From Nyssa sinensis (taxonomy: Eukaryota > Streptophyta > Magnoliopsida > Cornales > Nyssaceae), in contig VIRR01000511.1 in NCBI GenBank assembly GCA_008638375.1, forward strand, positions 62,001 through 126,000: DNA of 64,000 nucleotides. Reading direction: 5' to 3'. Position 1 is the first letter of the stretch, and every line of letters starts with the position of its first letter. This document shows positions 34,688 through 47,185 of the stretch, one piece after another. The notes beneath the pieces were generated by a model that saw only the letters and a program-made list of their open reading frames with translations, was not told the origin of the DNA and ran no database searches. The position numbers and the translations under genes were made by a program.

Positions 34688-36457
34688 ATGGGTGAGGCAC
34701 CAGTGATCAGGGCTGCCATCGGTGGCTGGGGAGGTGGTGAGGTGTTTCGTTTTGCAGTACATGTTGTTCATGGCCGATGGTTCTCACTTTTTGCCTCCTT
34801 TTTGATCATGGCTGGAGCTGGAGCCACTTATCTTTTTGGGGTTTATTCCAAAGACATAAAAGCATCTCTGGGATATGACCAAACCACTCTGAATCTCTTG
34901 GGTTTCTTCAAAGATCTTGGAGCTAATGTAGGGGTTCTCTCAGGCCTCATTGCTGAGGTTACTCCAACATGGTTTGTGCTCTTAATTGGCTCTGCCATGA
35001 ATTTTTGTGGCTACTTCATGATATGGCTTGCCGTCACCGGCAAAATTGCCAAGCCAAAAGTTTGGCATATGTGCTTGTACATATGCATTGGAGCCAATTC
35101 TCAGAACTTTGCAAACACCGGAGCTCTTGTCACCTCTGTCAGAAACTTCCCGGAGGGCCGAGGCATTATGTTGGGTCTCTTGAAGGGTTTCACAGGGCTG
35201 AGTGGAGCTATCATGACCCAACTTTACTTGGCTGTCTATGGAAATGATTCTAAATCTCTCATCCTTCTCATTGCCTGGCTTCCAGCGGCACTGTCGGTCG
35301 TGTTTGTCTACACAATCCGGGCAATGGATGTTGTCAGGCAGCCGAATGAAACCAGAGTCTTCTTCCATTTTCTCTATGTATCAGTTGGTCTTGCTTTGTT
35401 TATCATGGCCATGACCATATCTCAGAAACTCGTAGCTTTCTCCCAAGCAGCTTATGCTGGCAGTGCCACTGTGGTTTGTGCCATGCTCTTTTTCCCTCTT
35501 TTTATTGCCATTAGAGAAGAGTTAGTCCTCTGGAACCAAAAGAAACAACCCACCGATCCTATTAAGATAACAATCCAACAGCCATCCATGGAGGAGTCAA
35601 AACCAACATCACTGCAGCCATCTTCTATAGAAGAGAAGTCAAAAACATCTTGTTTTGCTAACATATTTGATAAACCAGAAAGAGGAGAAGACTACACAAT
35701 TTTGCAAGCACTTCTGAGCACAGACATGCTAATTTTATTCCTTGCAACATTTTGTGGACTTGGTACCAGCTTAACTGCTGTGGACAACTTGGGTCAGATT
35801 GGAGAGTCACTGGGATATCCAACAAAAACCATAAAATCATTCGTATCGCTGTTAAGCATATGGAATTTCTTTGGGAGAATCTTCGCTGGTTTTGTCTCTG
35901 AAGTTTTACTTGCCAAATACAAATTCCCTAGGCCCCTTATGATGACACTGGTGTTGTTTTTGTCATCCATAGGCTACCTTCTCATCGCCTTCCCGGTCCC
36001 TGGTTCAGTCTATGTAGCCTCAGTGATCATTGGATTCTCATTTGGTGCGCAATTGCCGCTAATCTTTGCAATCATATCTGAACTCTTTGGCCTCAAATAC
36101 TACTCAACATTGTTCAATTGCGGGCAATTGGCTAGTCCTCTTGGCTCATATATACTAAATGTGAAGCTCACTGGACCTCTATATGATCGAGAGGCAGTGA
36201 AGGAACTTGCAAGGAAGGGAATGACTAGGTCATCTGTGAAGGAACTGATCTGCATTGGTACTCATTGTTATAGGATTTCCTTTATAATTTTGGCAAGTGT
36301 TGCGTGCTTTGGAGCACTTACTTCATTGATTTTGGTGGCGAGAACTCGAGAATTCTACAAAGGTGATATATATAAGAAGTTCAGAGAGCAAGCAGAGGCA
36401 GCTGAAACAGAGATGGGTTTGTCATCTGGTAATGTGGGGAGTGAGACAAAGAGATGA
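34688..36457 (+). CDS. Nodulin-like major facilitator superfamily protein
   Basis: A 589-residue membrane protein in a single uninterrupted exon. The N-terminal half has the nodulin-like domain: RWFSLFASFLIMAGAGATYL, SLGYDQTTLNLLGFFKDLG and NTGALVTSVRNFPEGRGIMLG. A hydrophilic Ser/Lys/Glu-rich loop (about residues 281-331) separates it from a C-terminal MFS half with GTSLTAVDNLGQIGESLGYP, NFFGRIFAGFVSE and FALKYYS-like FGLKYYSTLFN. Around twelve membrane helices are visible. Relatives include Arabidopsis NFD4-like proteins. Substrates of this family are mostly unknown, so the solute is not assigned. The open frame extends upstream to a TTG at 34661, but the first ATG (MGEAPVIRAA) follows a TATA box at the right distance and is chosen. 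Codons and length look normal, so it is probably functional. Confidence 0.93.
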   Translation: MGEAPVIRAAIGGWGGGEVFRFAVHVVHGRWFSLFASFLIMAGAGATYLFGVYSKDIKASLGYDQTTLNLLGFFKDLGANVGVLSGLIAEVTPTWFVLLIGSAMNFCGYFMIWLAVTGKIAKPKVWHMCLYICIGANSQNFANTGALVTSVRNFPEGRGIMLGLLKGFTGLSGAIMTQLYLAVYGNDSKSLILLIAWLPAALSVVFVYTIRAMDVVRQPNETRVFFHFLYVSVGLALFIMAMTISQKLVAFSQAAYAGSATVVCAMLFFPLFIAIREELVLWNQKKQPTDPIKITIQQPSMEESKPTSLQPSSIEEKSKTSCFANIFDKPERGEDYTILQALLSTDMLILFLATFCGLGTSLTAVDNLGQIGESLGYPTKTIKSFVSLLSIWNFFGRIFAGFVSEVLLAKYKFPRPLMMTLVLFLSSIGYLLIAFPVPGSVYVASVIIGFSFGAQLPLIFAIISELFGLKYYSTLFNCGQLASPLGSYILNVKLTGPLYDREAVKELARKGMTRSSVKELICIGTHCYRISFIILASVACFGALTSLILVARTREFYKGDIYKKFREQAEAAETEMGLSSGNVGSETKR

Positions 36458-39388
36458 AGATGGAAGCCAAAGACCCTGAAAGATGAAACAGGGTCTTAGG
36501 TATCACTTGATTACCATTTTGGAGGTTATTTTCTTGCTTTTGAAAATCAAAAAAATTGTTTCCAAAAGTACAAAAAATACTTCCAAAATACCTTTGAAGT
36601 ATGTTTGTGCTTTGGCTTATTCATGTATCATTATACTTCTTTGTTTAAGTCCAACTGTAGGGAGTCACGAGTGGGTTGGCATCTGCTACATTTATTAATA
36701 CATTAGTCACATTTTGTCAATATAGTCTCCACTTCATGTGTTCAATAATTTCATTCATATCTCATTTTCAAAAGCTAATTCACGGGATAGGGTTCCCATT
36801 ATTCTCTCTCCACGTGAATGAGAGTGACTTTTAGTCTCCCGGATTTGGATATCTCCAATGTAATATTTCTCCTATTCTTTTAAAATATATCGAAAATGTG
36901 TTACGGATAGCCTTACTATATGTTCAAAAAATTAAAGGAATCTAATATAAAAAGAAAAAGAATCTCAACTAAAATTTGGTATTTACTCAGTTTCTTAACA
37001 CGAAATATTCTCTTTCTAATTTGTATGAATGTGAATAATCTATCATTTTTTACATGGATTGATTAAGTTTGAGATATTTCATTTCTACCAACTTAACTAC
37101 TCGTCAATATACATATCTAACTTTCAATGAGTTGGTCACAATTTGATATGTACAATTGATTGAAATTCACTATTATTATTCTTGAGATCTACTCATAAAC
37201 GATGAGGCATGCTATCGTCAATCCTAAGGGCCTAACTTTTGCACATCTAAAGATGCTTGTATTACACGGAAACAAGTGTAATATATACACAATCAGATGA
37301 GCGGAATTCAAACAATTACAACAGACCAAAGTCTTCTCAGTGTATAATGAAAATTTATGTTGGGACTTCCTATTCGTCTCCACTCTCAACCCTTATCTTG
37401 TATTTTTATTCCACCATGGGCATTCTCTCATTTTTTTTTGCCACTAGGATGTTAGTTGTCACCATCAAATTATTTAATCAATCAATAAGCTACCCATCTT
37501 AATTGAATTTTGCCATGTTCCCTGTCGGTAACATTGTCTTTATGTGACACACAAGACAAGATAGTCAAAATCAAACACACACACACAGTAATATTTTGTG
37601 AAGAGCACTGGTTTGTAATGAGAAGAAACAAGGCATGACCCATGGTTATGGTTATGGTGGTGGGTTCCCAAGTTTATGACCATTTGAAAAATTGAAGCAG
37701 GATCAAAACCAAAATCAACATGATGTAAGCATGCCTTATTCCTATTATAGTTCATTCCATTTTGTAACATCAGTAATTATTACAAATCTTCAAATATATA
37801 CAAAAAATAAAAAGGAAGATGATCATGTAGTGGTGCACTATTTTGATTTCAAATTCACTAGTGTTTCAATTGCCTTGTTGGTCACATCCTTGTGGATTCA
37901 GATGACATGAAACAAGCATATTTTACCTACCATTTATAGGCAAATACTATTTTGAAAATTTTTTAAAATATTATTATTATTTTTTTGCGACAATCAACAA
38001 AATAAATGATAACAATAAGGAAAACAAATCCAAAGAAATTGCTCAAAATACAGCATTTATGTGATTCACTCTTTCATAGTTATCAAAATTGTACCGAATC
38101 AGTCGGTTCAACTGCCAACCAAGTACTAAATCGGTTCGTTTGATTAATTTATCATTTATAGATATGAACCGGAAAATACTTATTGCGCCAATTTCTTTTA
38201 ACATCTACAACTTATTTTTTTCACAAAACCTCTTTTCTTTTATGATCACATGATAAAATTTGGAAGAAATAAGACATTATTGCATGTATTTTTATTAGAT
38301 ATACAAATATCTTAAACATATATATTAAGACATGTCAATGATTATCCCAATAATTTGTTATTTATTACTAGATAATAAAAATATTTTTTTCTTATTATTT
38401 TCTTAATTTTTAGTATTTTTATATATTTTTTAATATATTAATTATAAAACTAATTAAACCTGAACACCAATTGAACTTGAATCATTAACTGGTCCCTTTA
38501 TCTATTCATTATCCGGTTTGGTTCTACTAACTATTACCTTCATGGACAAAAAGAGCAAAAAAAGAACCCACTAATTGTGAAGAGAGTAAAAAAAATGAGT
38601 ATAACTCATTATATATACACACGTGTGTGTATATATATATATATATATATCATAAAATCCTAAACAATCCCATATAAATGAGATCAAGATACTTGTAAAA
38701 TAACTACCGGAAAAAAAACTTGTAAAATAAATCAAAATAGGTCAGCCAAAAATTCAGACATATCAACCCTTCAACCTTTAAAAATGCATCTTGGACTCAA
38801 GATTCAGGACATCTTTCTCAACAAATTCTTAATCTCATTATTTGTATCAGTTGAAATTGTACAAGGAATCTCCAAGTTATTTATTGGAAATTATTGATTA
38901 TTGTGCAACTCAAGGTCAAACATTGTAATCAAGTAATGTGCACTGCACAAAAATAAACCCAAATTAGCTCACAACTGGCATTCATTAACTAAAATAAGAT
39001 TATTTGAAGAAGACCACTTTTTGAGTGAAAACTAATGAGGAAACCATCTATATTTTTCTAATACTGATTTTTTTATTGTCATGAATCAGGGTCCTGCTCT
39101 TCCCCCCGTCTATATCTTTAAACTAACTATTTATTTATTTATTTTTTGTTAAAAGAAGTGATATCTGAGTTTTTTTTTTTAGACTAATCCATTTTCTACC
39201 TAAGAGGTAGCCCAAAAATCTCAAAAATCGTAAATGTGGTGGATTAAACTCAGTACTTCCAAATTTACAGTACATCCTTCAAACCAACTTGCTCCCTACC
39301 CAAATAAACTAACTTGTTAAATTATGCTAAAGAGAGTGCACAAGGTCCATTTTTTAGCGTCATGGGTACTTTCTTTAACAATTGGTTT

Positions 39389-39435
<47 letters not shown>

Positions 39436-40153
39436 GCCAAGAAGAACCAGTTATGTGAGGACCCGAGACCTCTCCATTTTATTTGAAATGAAAAGGCTTT
39501 CAATTGGTTAAAAGGTAATATTACATCCACCTAAAAAGAGTCATTGGGACATGAATTACTATAATTCTGTCTTAAAATCTAAACGAAAAAAAAAAATAAA
39601 ATACATTTATTGATTTTAAAAATACCCTTAGACACATCGGCATGTAAATAATTAGGTAACACAATTCGTTATACCAAGTATTTCTCTTTGTTTTAAATGG
39701 TAGATCGTATTATTCTAGAGAAAAATGGACAAGAAAAAGATCCTAATGAATGCAAAGGTCAAAAAATGTCATCTAATTGGGGTTTACCAGTAAAAGATGG
39801 TTGATATGGATCAAGGTCAATTGAAGATGAGCTTGCAAAAATGGGACTTGGCCTAAATTTAGCTCTTCCAAATATCATTACCTCCCTAATTAGCTGATTA
39901 TGGGATTAAGCTTCAAACTGAATTCATTCTAAGGTGAATTATAAGCCATGTTTAGCAATTCAGGGCTTGGGAAACTAATTATGAGAAGTGATTACTAAGG
40001 AAAAAAGAGAACTTTTTTTGGCAGGAGTGTCCTATAAGTTTATAGAACTGACCATGTAGCTCCCAAAAAATACCACTTATATAAGCAAGACCACCTACAT
40101 TTTTGCTTTTAGGTTGATCCAAGCATAACTCAAGCTCATCCTGAATTCAAATT
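36458..40153. other. Intergenic DNA
   Basis: The first 200-300 bp are the likely 3' untranslated region of the nodulin-like gene. No other gene is supported. (TA)n tracts lie at 38609-38650 (around a near-palindromic CACACGTGTGTG) and 39392-39432. About 38076-38548 has weakly matching inverted ends (AGTTATCAAAATTGTACCG and, on the other strand, AGTTAGTAGAACCAAACCG). It may be an old DNA transposon, but I am unsure. Confidence 0.5.
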
Positions 40154-41029
40154 TTGACAAAATTCAGCTTGATTCGAACTCAAATAAAGTTCAGCCCCAA
40201 AAATGATATAAAGTCGAGTGGACAAGCATTTGGCCAATTCAATACAGTTGTTGACTTCTTGGCACATTGTTTGGGATGTTGAAATATTATAAGGGCAACC
40301 ATTTGTGTCACTAGAGAATCATACAAGCACTAGACTCTTATTCAAGTACTAGTGGGCATGTGCAAGTGAAACACAACTTGTTGCATCATGATGGAGTGTT
40401 ACTTGGGATGTTTTCTTAATGGGTTCCGTGGAGCCATGAAAGATTGTACCCATTTAATTTAGACTTCTACATTTGAATCATGGATGCATGTTTGATGCAC
40501 AAGTGGCTTTAAAATGCGACCCCATATATATATATATATATATATGTATGTCAACAGTAAAATTTTACAATTAAGCTCACTTTGTGGATCAAATTTATGA
40601 TTTTTTATAGGTAAATTATACTTCTTTTCCTGAAACTTGACAGATTCCTCTCATTTCAAAAATAAACAGGAACCTCCTCTATTGTTAGTTGGAGTTAAGT
40701 ATGTTTCGCGGTCAAAAGATAAGATGGTAAATTGACACAACTAAATACTTTTAAAAATTAAAGTGCCTAGCTCCTTTTACGAGGAACCCATTTAACTCCA
40801 ACTCCATTTGTATCTTCATTCTCATTTTCCTCCACTAGAGAGCTCACTTGAGAGATAAAAGGTACTCTTTGCCATGGCAGTGTATTCTATGATATTGACA
40901 ACAATTTGTAAATTTTGCCCATAAACAAAGCCCTTATAGAATTAAATGATAAATAGAACTCTTTAATGCATGTAATGTTTTATTGTACTGCAAATCTTCC
41001 ATGCGCACTAAGCCGTTTGAAGTAGATAT
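40154..41029 (+). repeat. Second duplicated segment, left copy
   Basis: 876 bp that recur at 41731-42589 in the same orientation. The left edge starts TTGACAAAATTCAGCTT. The right edge ends GTTTGAAGTAGATAT in both. The copies are very similar by eye; the main difference is a longer (TA)n in this copy (40523-40546). No coding region is recognisable. Confidence 0.93.
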
Positions 41030-41113
41030 GATGAGAGATGGTCTATCTCTAATTCTTAGCATGGACGAACATGAAGAGGTCACTAATGATTCTTCCTTGG
41101 TGATTCTCTAATT

Positions 41114-41488
41114 TCTTGGAAAAGCAAGAAACAGACTGTCACTGTCCGTTCTAGCACTGAAGCAGAATATCGTGCCCTTGTTGATGCCACTCAAGAGCTC
41201 CTTTGGCTTCTTAAAGACATGGGTTTGACCCATGCCTCTGCTACCCTTCTTCACTGTGATAATCAAAGTGCTATCCACATTGCCCATGATGATATCTTTC
41301 ATGAACGTACCAAACATATTGAGATCGACTATCATTTCGTTCGCCAACTCCTTCGTCATGGTACTGTTCATCTCTTTTCGGTTTCCTCAACTGAACAGGT
41401 TGCAACTATATTCACTAAAACTCACCCTCCTGGACGTTTTCAAGATTTAGTTTCTAAACTCAAGCGGGTTTCGGTTTTCCCATCTTAA
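41114..41488 (+). pseudogene. Ty1/copia RNase H, C-terminal part
   Basis: Readable stretches are [56 protein letters not shown] and [20 protein letters not shown]. These are the standard motifs of the last third of copia pol, including the DNQSA aspartate. A frame change occurs between the first motif and the rest (the frame used at 41219-41488). All upstream pol is missing, so it cannot act. Confidence 0.9.
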
Positions 41489-41501
41489 GTTTGAGGGGCG
41501 A

Positions 41502-41730
41502 TGTTAGATATATGTATTATACATGTGTACTACGGCCTATAAATAGGGTTAGGGGCTTTAGTATTATTCTAGTATATTCTGTTTCCTTTTTCATTTCCTT
41601 CCTCGTCTATAGTTTCTTACATTGTATAGCATCTCAGTTCCTGTATATAAAGGAGTCTCCTTTTGTAATATGATTCACTCAATACATATATACATATATA
41701 ATTCATTCGTTTCTCTCATCTCTGTCAACG
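41502..41730 (+). repeat. LTR of the truncated copia fragment
   Basis: About 229 bp, beginning TGTTAGATATATG directly after the polypurine tract, with a TATA box (TATAAATA, 41538-41545). The end reads GTCAACG; CG in place of the usual CA may be a mutation. The right segment copy starts at the next base. Confidence 0.8.
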
Positions 41731-42589
41731 TTGACAAAATTCAGCTTAATTCAAACTCAAATAAAGTTCAGCTCCAAAAATGATATAAAATCGAGTGGAC
41801 AAGCATTTGGCCAATTCAATATAGTTGTTGACTTCTTGGCACATTGTTTGGGATGTTGAAATATTATAAGGGCAACCATTTGTGTCACTAGAGAATCATA
41901 CAAGCACTAGACTCTTATTCAAGTATTAGTGGGCATGTGCAAGTGAAACACAACTTGTTGCATCATGATGGAGTGTTACTTGGGATGTTTTCTTAATGGG
42001 TTCAGTAGAGCCATGAAAGATTGTACCCATTTAATTTAGACTTCTACATTTGAATCATGGATGCATGTTTGATGCACAAGTGGCTTTAAAATGCTACCTC
42101 ATATATATGCCAACAGTAGAATTTTACAATTAAGCTCACTTTATGAATCAAATTTATAATTTTTTATAGGTAAATTCTACTGACCTTTCTTGATACTTGA
42201 CAGATTCGACTCATTTCAAAAATAAACAGGATCCTCCTCTATTGTTAGTTGGAGTTAAGTATGTTTCATGGTCAAAAGATAAGATGGTAAATTGACACAA
42301 CTAAATAATTTTAAAAAATAAAGTGCCTAGCTCCTTTTACGAGCAACCCATTTAACCCCAACTCCATTTGTATCTTCCTTCCCATTTTCCTCCAATAGAG
42401 AGCTCACATGAGAGATAAAAGGTACTCTTTGCCATGGCAGTGTATTCTTTGATACTGATAGCAATTTGTAAATTTTGCCCATAAACAAAGCCCTTTTAGA
42501 ATTAAATGATAAAAAGAACTCTTTAATGCAGGTAATGTTTTATTGTACTGCAAATCTTCCATGCACACTAAGCCGTTTGAAGTAGATAT
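41731..42589 (+). repeat. Second duplicated segment, right copy
   Basis: The partner of 40154-41029. It starts with TTGACAAAATTCAGCTTAATTC immediately after the copia LTR and ends AGTAGATAT at 42589. After that the two flanks diverge. The TA run of the left copy is shortened to a few units here. Confidence 0.93.
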
Positions 42590-42647
42590 TTTGTTAGATA
42601 AATGAGAGTGATTTGTAGAAAGCGCGTATATGTGTATAGGTCCTATT

Positions 42648-42976
42648 TGTTATGAATTTGTCAAACTTGTCTTTCACGTGGGTCCTTAGATGTAGGATGA
42701 GTGGATTTAGTCTTTAGAGATATTCTCAGTTTGTTTTTTGTTTTGCAGATCATGTGTTAGTGGTCTCTGTTTTTTAGTGTTTCAGAGCATGTGTTAGTGG
42801 TCTAAAAGCTGTTGCTATTTTTCAGTTCTTTTCCTTGATGTATTGCCTATTTAAAGGGCTATTGGTTAATTGAATAGAATATGGTAAAAAGCTTTCTTCT
42901 CTACTTTGCCTTGTTTTCTACCTTATCAAAAGTATTGTAGTTCTGTGCCTGTTATTTTTGTCTCCTATTTGTGACA
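42648..42976 (+). repeat. 5' LTR of the complete copia element
   Basis: 329 bp from TGTTATGAATTTG to TTTGTGACA. A TATA-like CTATTTAAAGGG lies near 42847. It matches the 3' LTR almost throughout. Confidence 0.97.
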
Positions 42977-42977
42977 G

Positions 42978-42989
42978 TGGTATCAGAGC
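42978..42989 (+). other. Primer binding site (initiator tRNA-Met)
   Basis: TGGTATCAGAGC, one base after the 5' LTR, is complementary to the 3' end of plant initiator methionine tRNA. This is the usual primer site of plant copia elements. Confidence 0.95.
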
Positions 42990-43047
42990 TTGGTTGAGTG
43001 AAAAAGAGTGTAGCAGCAACTCCATATATTGCCGTAGCAATTCATCC

Positions 43048-46000
43048 ATGGCCTCTGAAAATTTTGTGCAACCATCTATTCCACGCTTTGATGGTCACTA
43101 TGATCATTGGAGCATGCTAATGGAAAATTTCATGCGCTCTAAAGAATATTGGCAGGTGATTGTTTCTGGGATAGCAGAACCAGCAGACGGTACAGTGTTG
43201 ACGGAGGCGCAGAGAACAGAATTGGAAGCACTAAAGCTGAAGGATTTGAAGGCAAAGAACTATCTCTTTCAAGCAATTGATCGTTCTACCTTGGAGACAA
43301 TTCTTTGTAAAGACACCTCCAAGTAGATTTGGGATTCTATGAAGAAGAAGTATAAAGGTTCAGCAAGGGCAAAAAGGCAGCTGCTTCAAACTCTTCGATC
43401 TGAGTTCGAAATGCTTCGAATGAAATCAGGAGAGTCAGTTGCAGATTACTTTTCTCGGACAATGGGAATTGTAAACAAGATGCAGATTCACGGAGACAAG
43501 ACCAAGGATGTTACCATCATTGAGAAGATTCTTCGATCCATGACACCAAAATTCAATTTTGTTGTCTGTTCTATAGAGGAATCTAAGGATATTGATGAAC
43601 TTTCAATTGAGGAACTACAGGGCTCATTGCAGGTTCATGAACAAAAAATTAACCAGTAGGAGAAAGAGGAGCAAACTTTGAAGGCCTCAACTGACAATCA
43701 TTCTTCTACACCAAATAGAGGACGAAGAAGAGGCAGATTGAACCAGGATCGCAAAAATCTACACCAGACATCTGAAAATTATCAATTTCATGATTTTCAA
43801 GGAAGAGGAAGAAGTCGAGGAGGCTACCACTCAACTGCCAACAAGCCAAAGTCAGGAGACAAATACAATGTTGAGTGCTTCAAATGTCATAGGTATGGCC
43901 ACTATCGTTCTGAGTGTCGTACTAATTTAAATAAAAATCTTGGAGAAAAATCTAATTTTGTAGAGAAGGAAGAAGAAGTGTCTTTATTGATGGTTTGTCA
44001 TACCAAGGAGGAAACCCAAAAAAATTTGTGGTACTTAGACACAGGTTGCAGTAATCATATGTGTGGAGAAAAATCTGCATTCTCTGATTTGGATGAATCC
44101 TTTCGTGATAGTGTGAAGTTTGGTGACAATTCTAGAGTCTCTGTCATGGGGAAAAGGGAAGGTATCCATCCAAACCAAGGGGAATTCTGTTTAGACAATC
44201 TCTAATGTTCTTTTTGTTCCAGATTTGAGAACAAATTTACTTAGTGTTGGCCAGCTTCAAGAAAAGGGGTATGAAATCTCCATCAAAGACGGCGTCTGTA
44301 GAATTGAAGATGAAAAATTAGGCTTAATTGCTCAAGTCAACATGACAGCCAACCGAATGTTTCCAATGTATCTCCACAACACTACTCATTCATGCTTCTC
44401 TGCAAGATTGAAGGAGGAAGCTTGGTTATGGCACTTTCGTTACGGACATCTAAACTTTGGTGGATTAAAGACGCTGCAACAGAAAAATATGGTGACTGGC
44501 CTTCCTGAATTCTCAAGTCCTTCACAAGTTTGTGAAGAATGTGTTGTTAGCAAACAACATCGTGATCCTTTTTCAAAAGGAAACTCATGGAGAGCAAAGA
44601 AAGCATTGGAGATGGTGCATTTCGACCTTTGCGGGCCAATAAATCCATCCTCTAATGGAGGTAAAAGGTATATAATTACCTTCATTGATGATTATAGTCG
44701 GAAAATTTGGGCATATTTTTTACAGGAAAAATCGGAAGCTTTTGTGGCCTTTAAAAATTTTAAAGTGCTTGTTGAAAAAGAAGTTGGAAGCCCAATAAAA
44801 GTTCTTCGCACTGACCGTGGTGGAGAATACAACTCACAAGAATTTGTAAATTTTTGTGAACTCCATGGAATCAAAAGGCAACTTACAGCAGCATACACGC
44901 CTCAACAAAATGGAGTTTGCGAGCGAAAAAATCGCACTATTTTGAATATGGTGCGAAGTCTTTTGACAAGGAGTGGCATTCCAAAAAATTTCTGGCCTGA
45001 AGCAATTAACTGGAGCATTCATGTATTAAACAGAAGCCCCACTTTTGCTATCCAAAATATGACACCGGAGGAAGCATGGAGCGGACGAAGACTAGTGGTA
45101 GATTATTTCAGAATTTTTGGGTGCATTGCTTACGCCCACATTCCGGATGCAAAGAGAAAAAAGTTGGATGACAAAGGAGAAAAATGCATTTTTCTTGGTG
45201 TTAGTGATCAATCAAAAGCGTACAAATTGTACAATCCTATCACCAAGAAAATTGTCATTAGCCGTGACGTTGTGTTTGATGAAGATAAAATCTGGTCTTG
45301 GTGCAACAATGGTGTTGGACAGACAATCCCAACAAACTTTGATGGTGAAAATGAAAAAGAAACACAACAGCCTCATCAACAAGAAGTTCCAGCAGTTTCA
45401 CCACAGCTGCAACTTCACCAGCAGCTACAACTTCACCAGCAGCAGCGGAACATAATGAGCAGGATGATGCTATAGCAAGTTCACACCCTCAACGCGTTAG
45501 GCGAAGGCCGGGATGGATGCAAGACTATGAAGTAACAGGAATTGATCACTCTGATGATCCACTCACTCATTTTGCCCTGTTTTCAGACTGTGATCCAGTA
45601 ACTTTTAAGGAGGCTGTCAAAGAATCAAAGTGGCGGAAGGCTATGGATACTGAAATTGAGGCCATCGAGAGAAACAATACTTGGGAGTTGACAGAGCTTC
45701 CAAAAGGGCAAAATACTATCGGGGTGAAGTGGGTTTTCAAGACAAAGTTGAAGGAGACTGGTGAAGTTGACAAGTACAAGGCACGATTGGTAGCCAAGGG
45801 CTATAAGCAAGAATTTGGTGTTGATTACAAAGAAGTTTTTGCTCCGGTTGCAAGACATGACACAATCAGATTGGTGATAGCATTGGCAGCTCAAAATTCA
45901 TGGCCTATTTTCCAGATGGATGTGAAATCAGCATTTCTACAAGGAGACTTACAAGAACAGGTATTTATTGATCAACCTCCTGGTTATGTGAAGCTAGGTA

Positions 46001-47126
46001 ATGAGCATAAGGTGTATAAGTTGAAAAAGGCTCTATATGGGCTGAAACAAGCTCCAAGAGCTTGGTACAGTCGTATAGAAGCTTATTTTATGAAGGAAGG
46101 TTTTAGAAGATATCCATATGAGCATACTCTTTTTATTAAAATTGAAGATGGTGGAAAGATGGTTGTTGTATGCTTATATGTAGGTGATTTAATTTACACT
46201 GGAAATGATAGGGCTATGTTTGAAAAGTTCAAAAAGTCCATGATGATTGAATTTGATATGTCTGATCTTGGAATGCTGCATTATTTTCTTGGCATTGAAG
46301 TTGTTCAATCAGCTACTGGAGTTTTTATTTCTCAAAAGAAGTATGTGCGAGAAATTTTAGATAGGTTTTAGATGAAAAATTGCAATTCAGTGAATACACC
46401 AACTGAGTTTGGTTTGAAGCTAAATAAAGATCATGAAGGAAAGAAGGTTGATGGCACTCTTTACAAGCAGATTGTGGGAAGTTTAATGTATTTAACAGCA
46501 ACAAGGCCAGATATAATGTATTCAGTGAGTCTCATCAGCAGATACATGGAGAGTCCGACAGAGATGCATCTACTAGCTGCCAAGAGGATACTTAGATACT
46601 TGTAAGGTACTAAGGAATATGGGCTGTTCTACAAGAAAGGAGAGAAGTCAGACTTGATTGGTTTTACTGACAGTGATTATGTAAGGGATCAAGAAGATAA
46701 AAAAGTACTTCAGGTTATGTTTTCATCCTTAGTTCAGGGGCTGTTTCATGGTCATCAAAGAAACAGTCAATTGCCACTCTATCAACCATTGAAGCTGAAT
46801 ATGTTGCTGCAACTTCATGTACATGCCAAGCCGTATGGTTGAAGAGAATTCTTGAAGAGCTTCATTTCAAGAGACAAGAGCCTACTGCAATTTATTGTGA
46901 CAATAATTCAGCAATCAAACTCTCCAAAAATCCTGTTCTACATGGGAGAAGTAAGCACATAGATGTGAAATTTCATTTCCTGAGAGATCTTACAAAGGCT
47001 GGAACAATTGAGCTCATCTACTGTAGAAGTGAAGATCAACTTGCAGATATATTCACAAAGCCTCTCAAATTGCCTTCGTTTCTGAAGTTAAGAGAATTGT
47101 TGGGTGTTTGTATGCTGGTTTTTTGA
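43048..47126 (+). pseudogene. Ty1/copia gag-pol polyprotein, broken
   Basis: From ATG 43048 (MASENFVQPSIPRFDG) the domains come in order. Gag has KAKNYLFQAIDRSTLETI and SGESVADYFSRTM. A CCHC zinc knuckle, CFKCHRYGHYRSEC, lies at about 43876-43917. The protease motif is LDTGCSNHM (about 44036). Integrase has WHFRYGHL..CEECVVSK, RTDRGGEY and NGVCERKN. RT includes KARLVAKGYKQEFGVDY and QMDVKSAFLQGDL. RNase H has IYCDNNSAIKLSKNP and ends with KPLKLPSFLKLRELLGVC. Stops lie at 43324, 43657, about 44190, 46369 and 46603. Frameshifts lie near 44155, 45440 and 46710. The RT box is YVGD instead of YVDD, so polymerase would be inactive even if the frame were open. Confidence 0.95.
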
Positions 47127-47185
47127 GGGACTTCAAAGCTGTTTTTCTGAATTATGTATTAAACTGAATGTTTGAAAACATCAGT

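Larger units (their letters stand above)
41030..41730 (+). mobile_element. 3' fragment of a Ty1/copia element between the two copies
   Basis: Consists of about 60 bp of unclear origin, the end of copia RNase H, a polypurine tract (TTTGAGGGGCGA, about 41490-41501) and one complete LTR (41502-41730). The outer LTR end touches the right segment copy and the truncated inner end touches the left copy. There is no 5' half and no normal 5-bp TSD. Confidence 0.88.

Noticed and set aside
38076..38548. Old DNA transposon with TIRs
   Set aside because: The inverted ends match only weakly and no TSD is visible, so it is mentioned only inside the intergenic entry.
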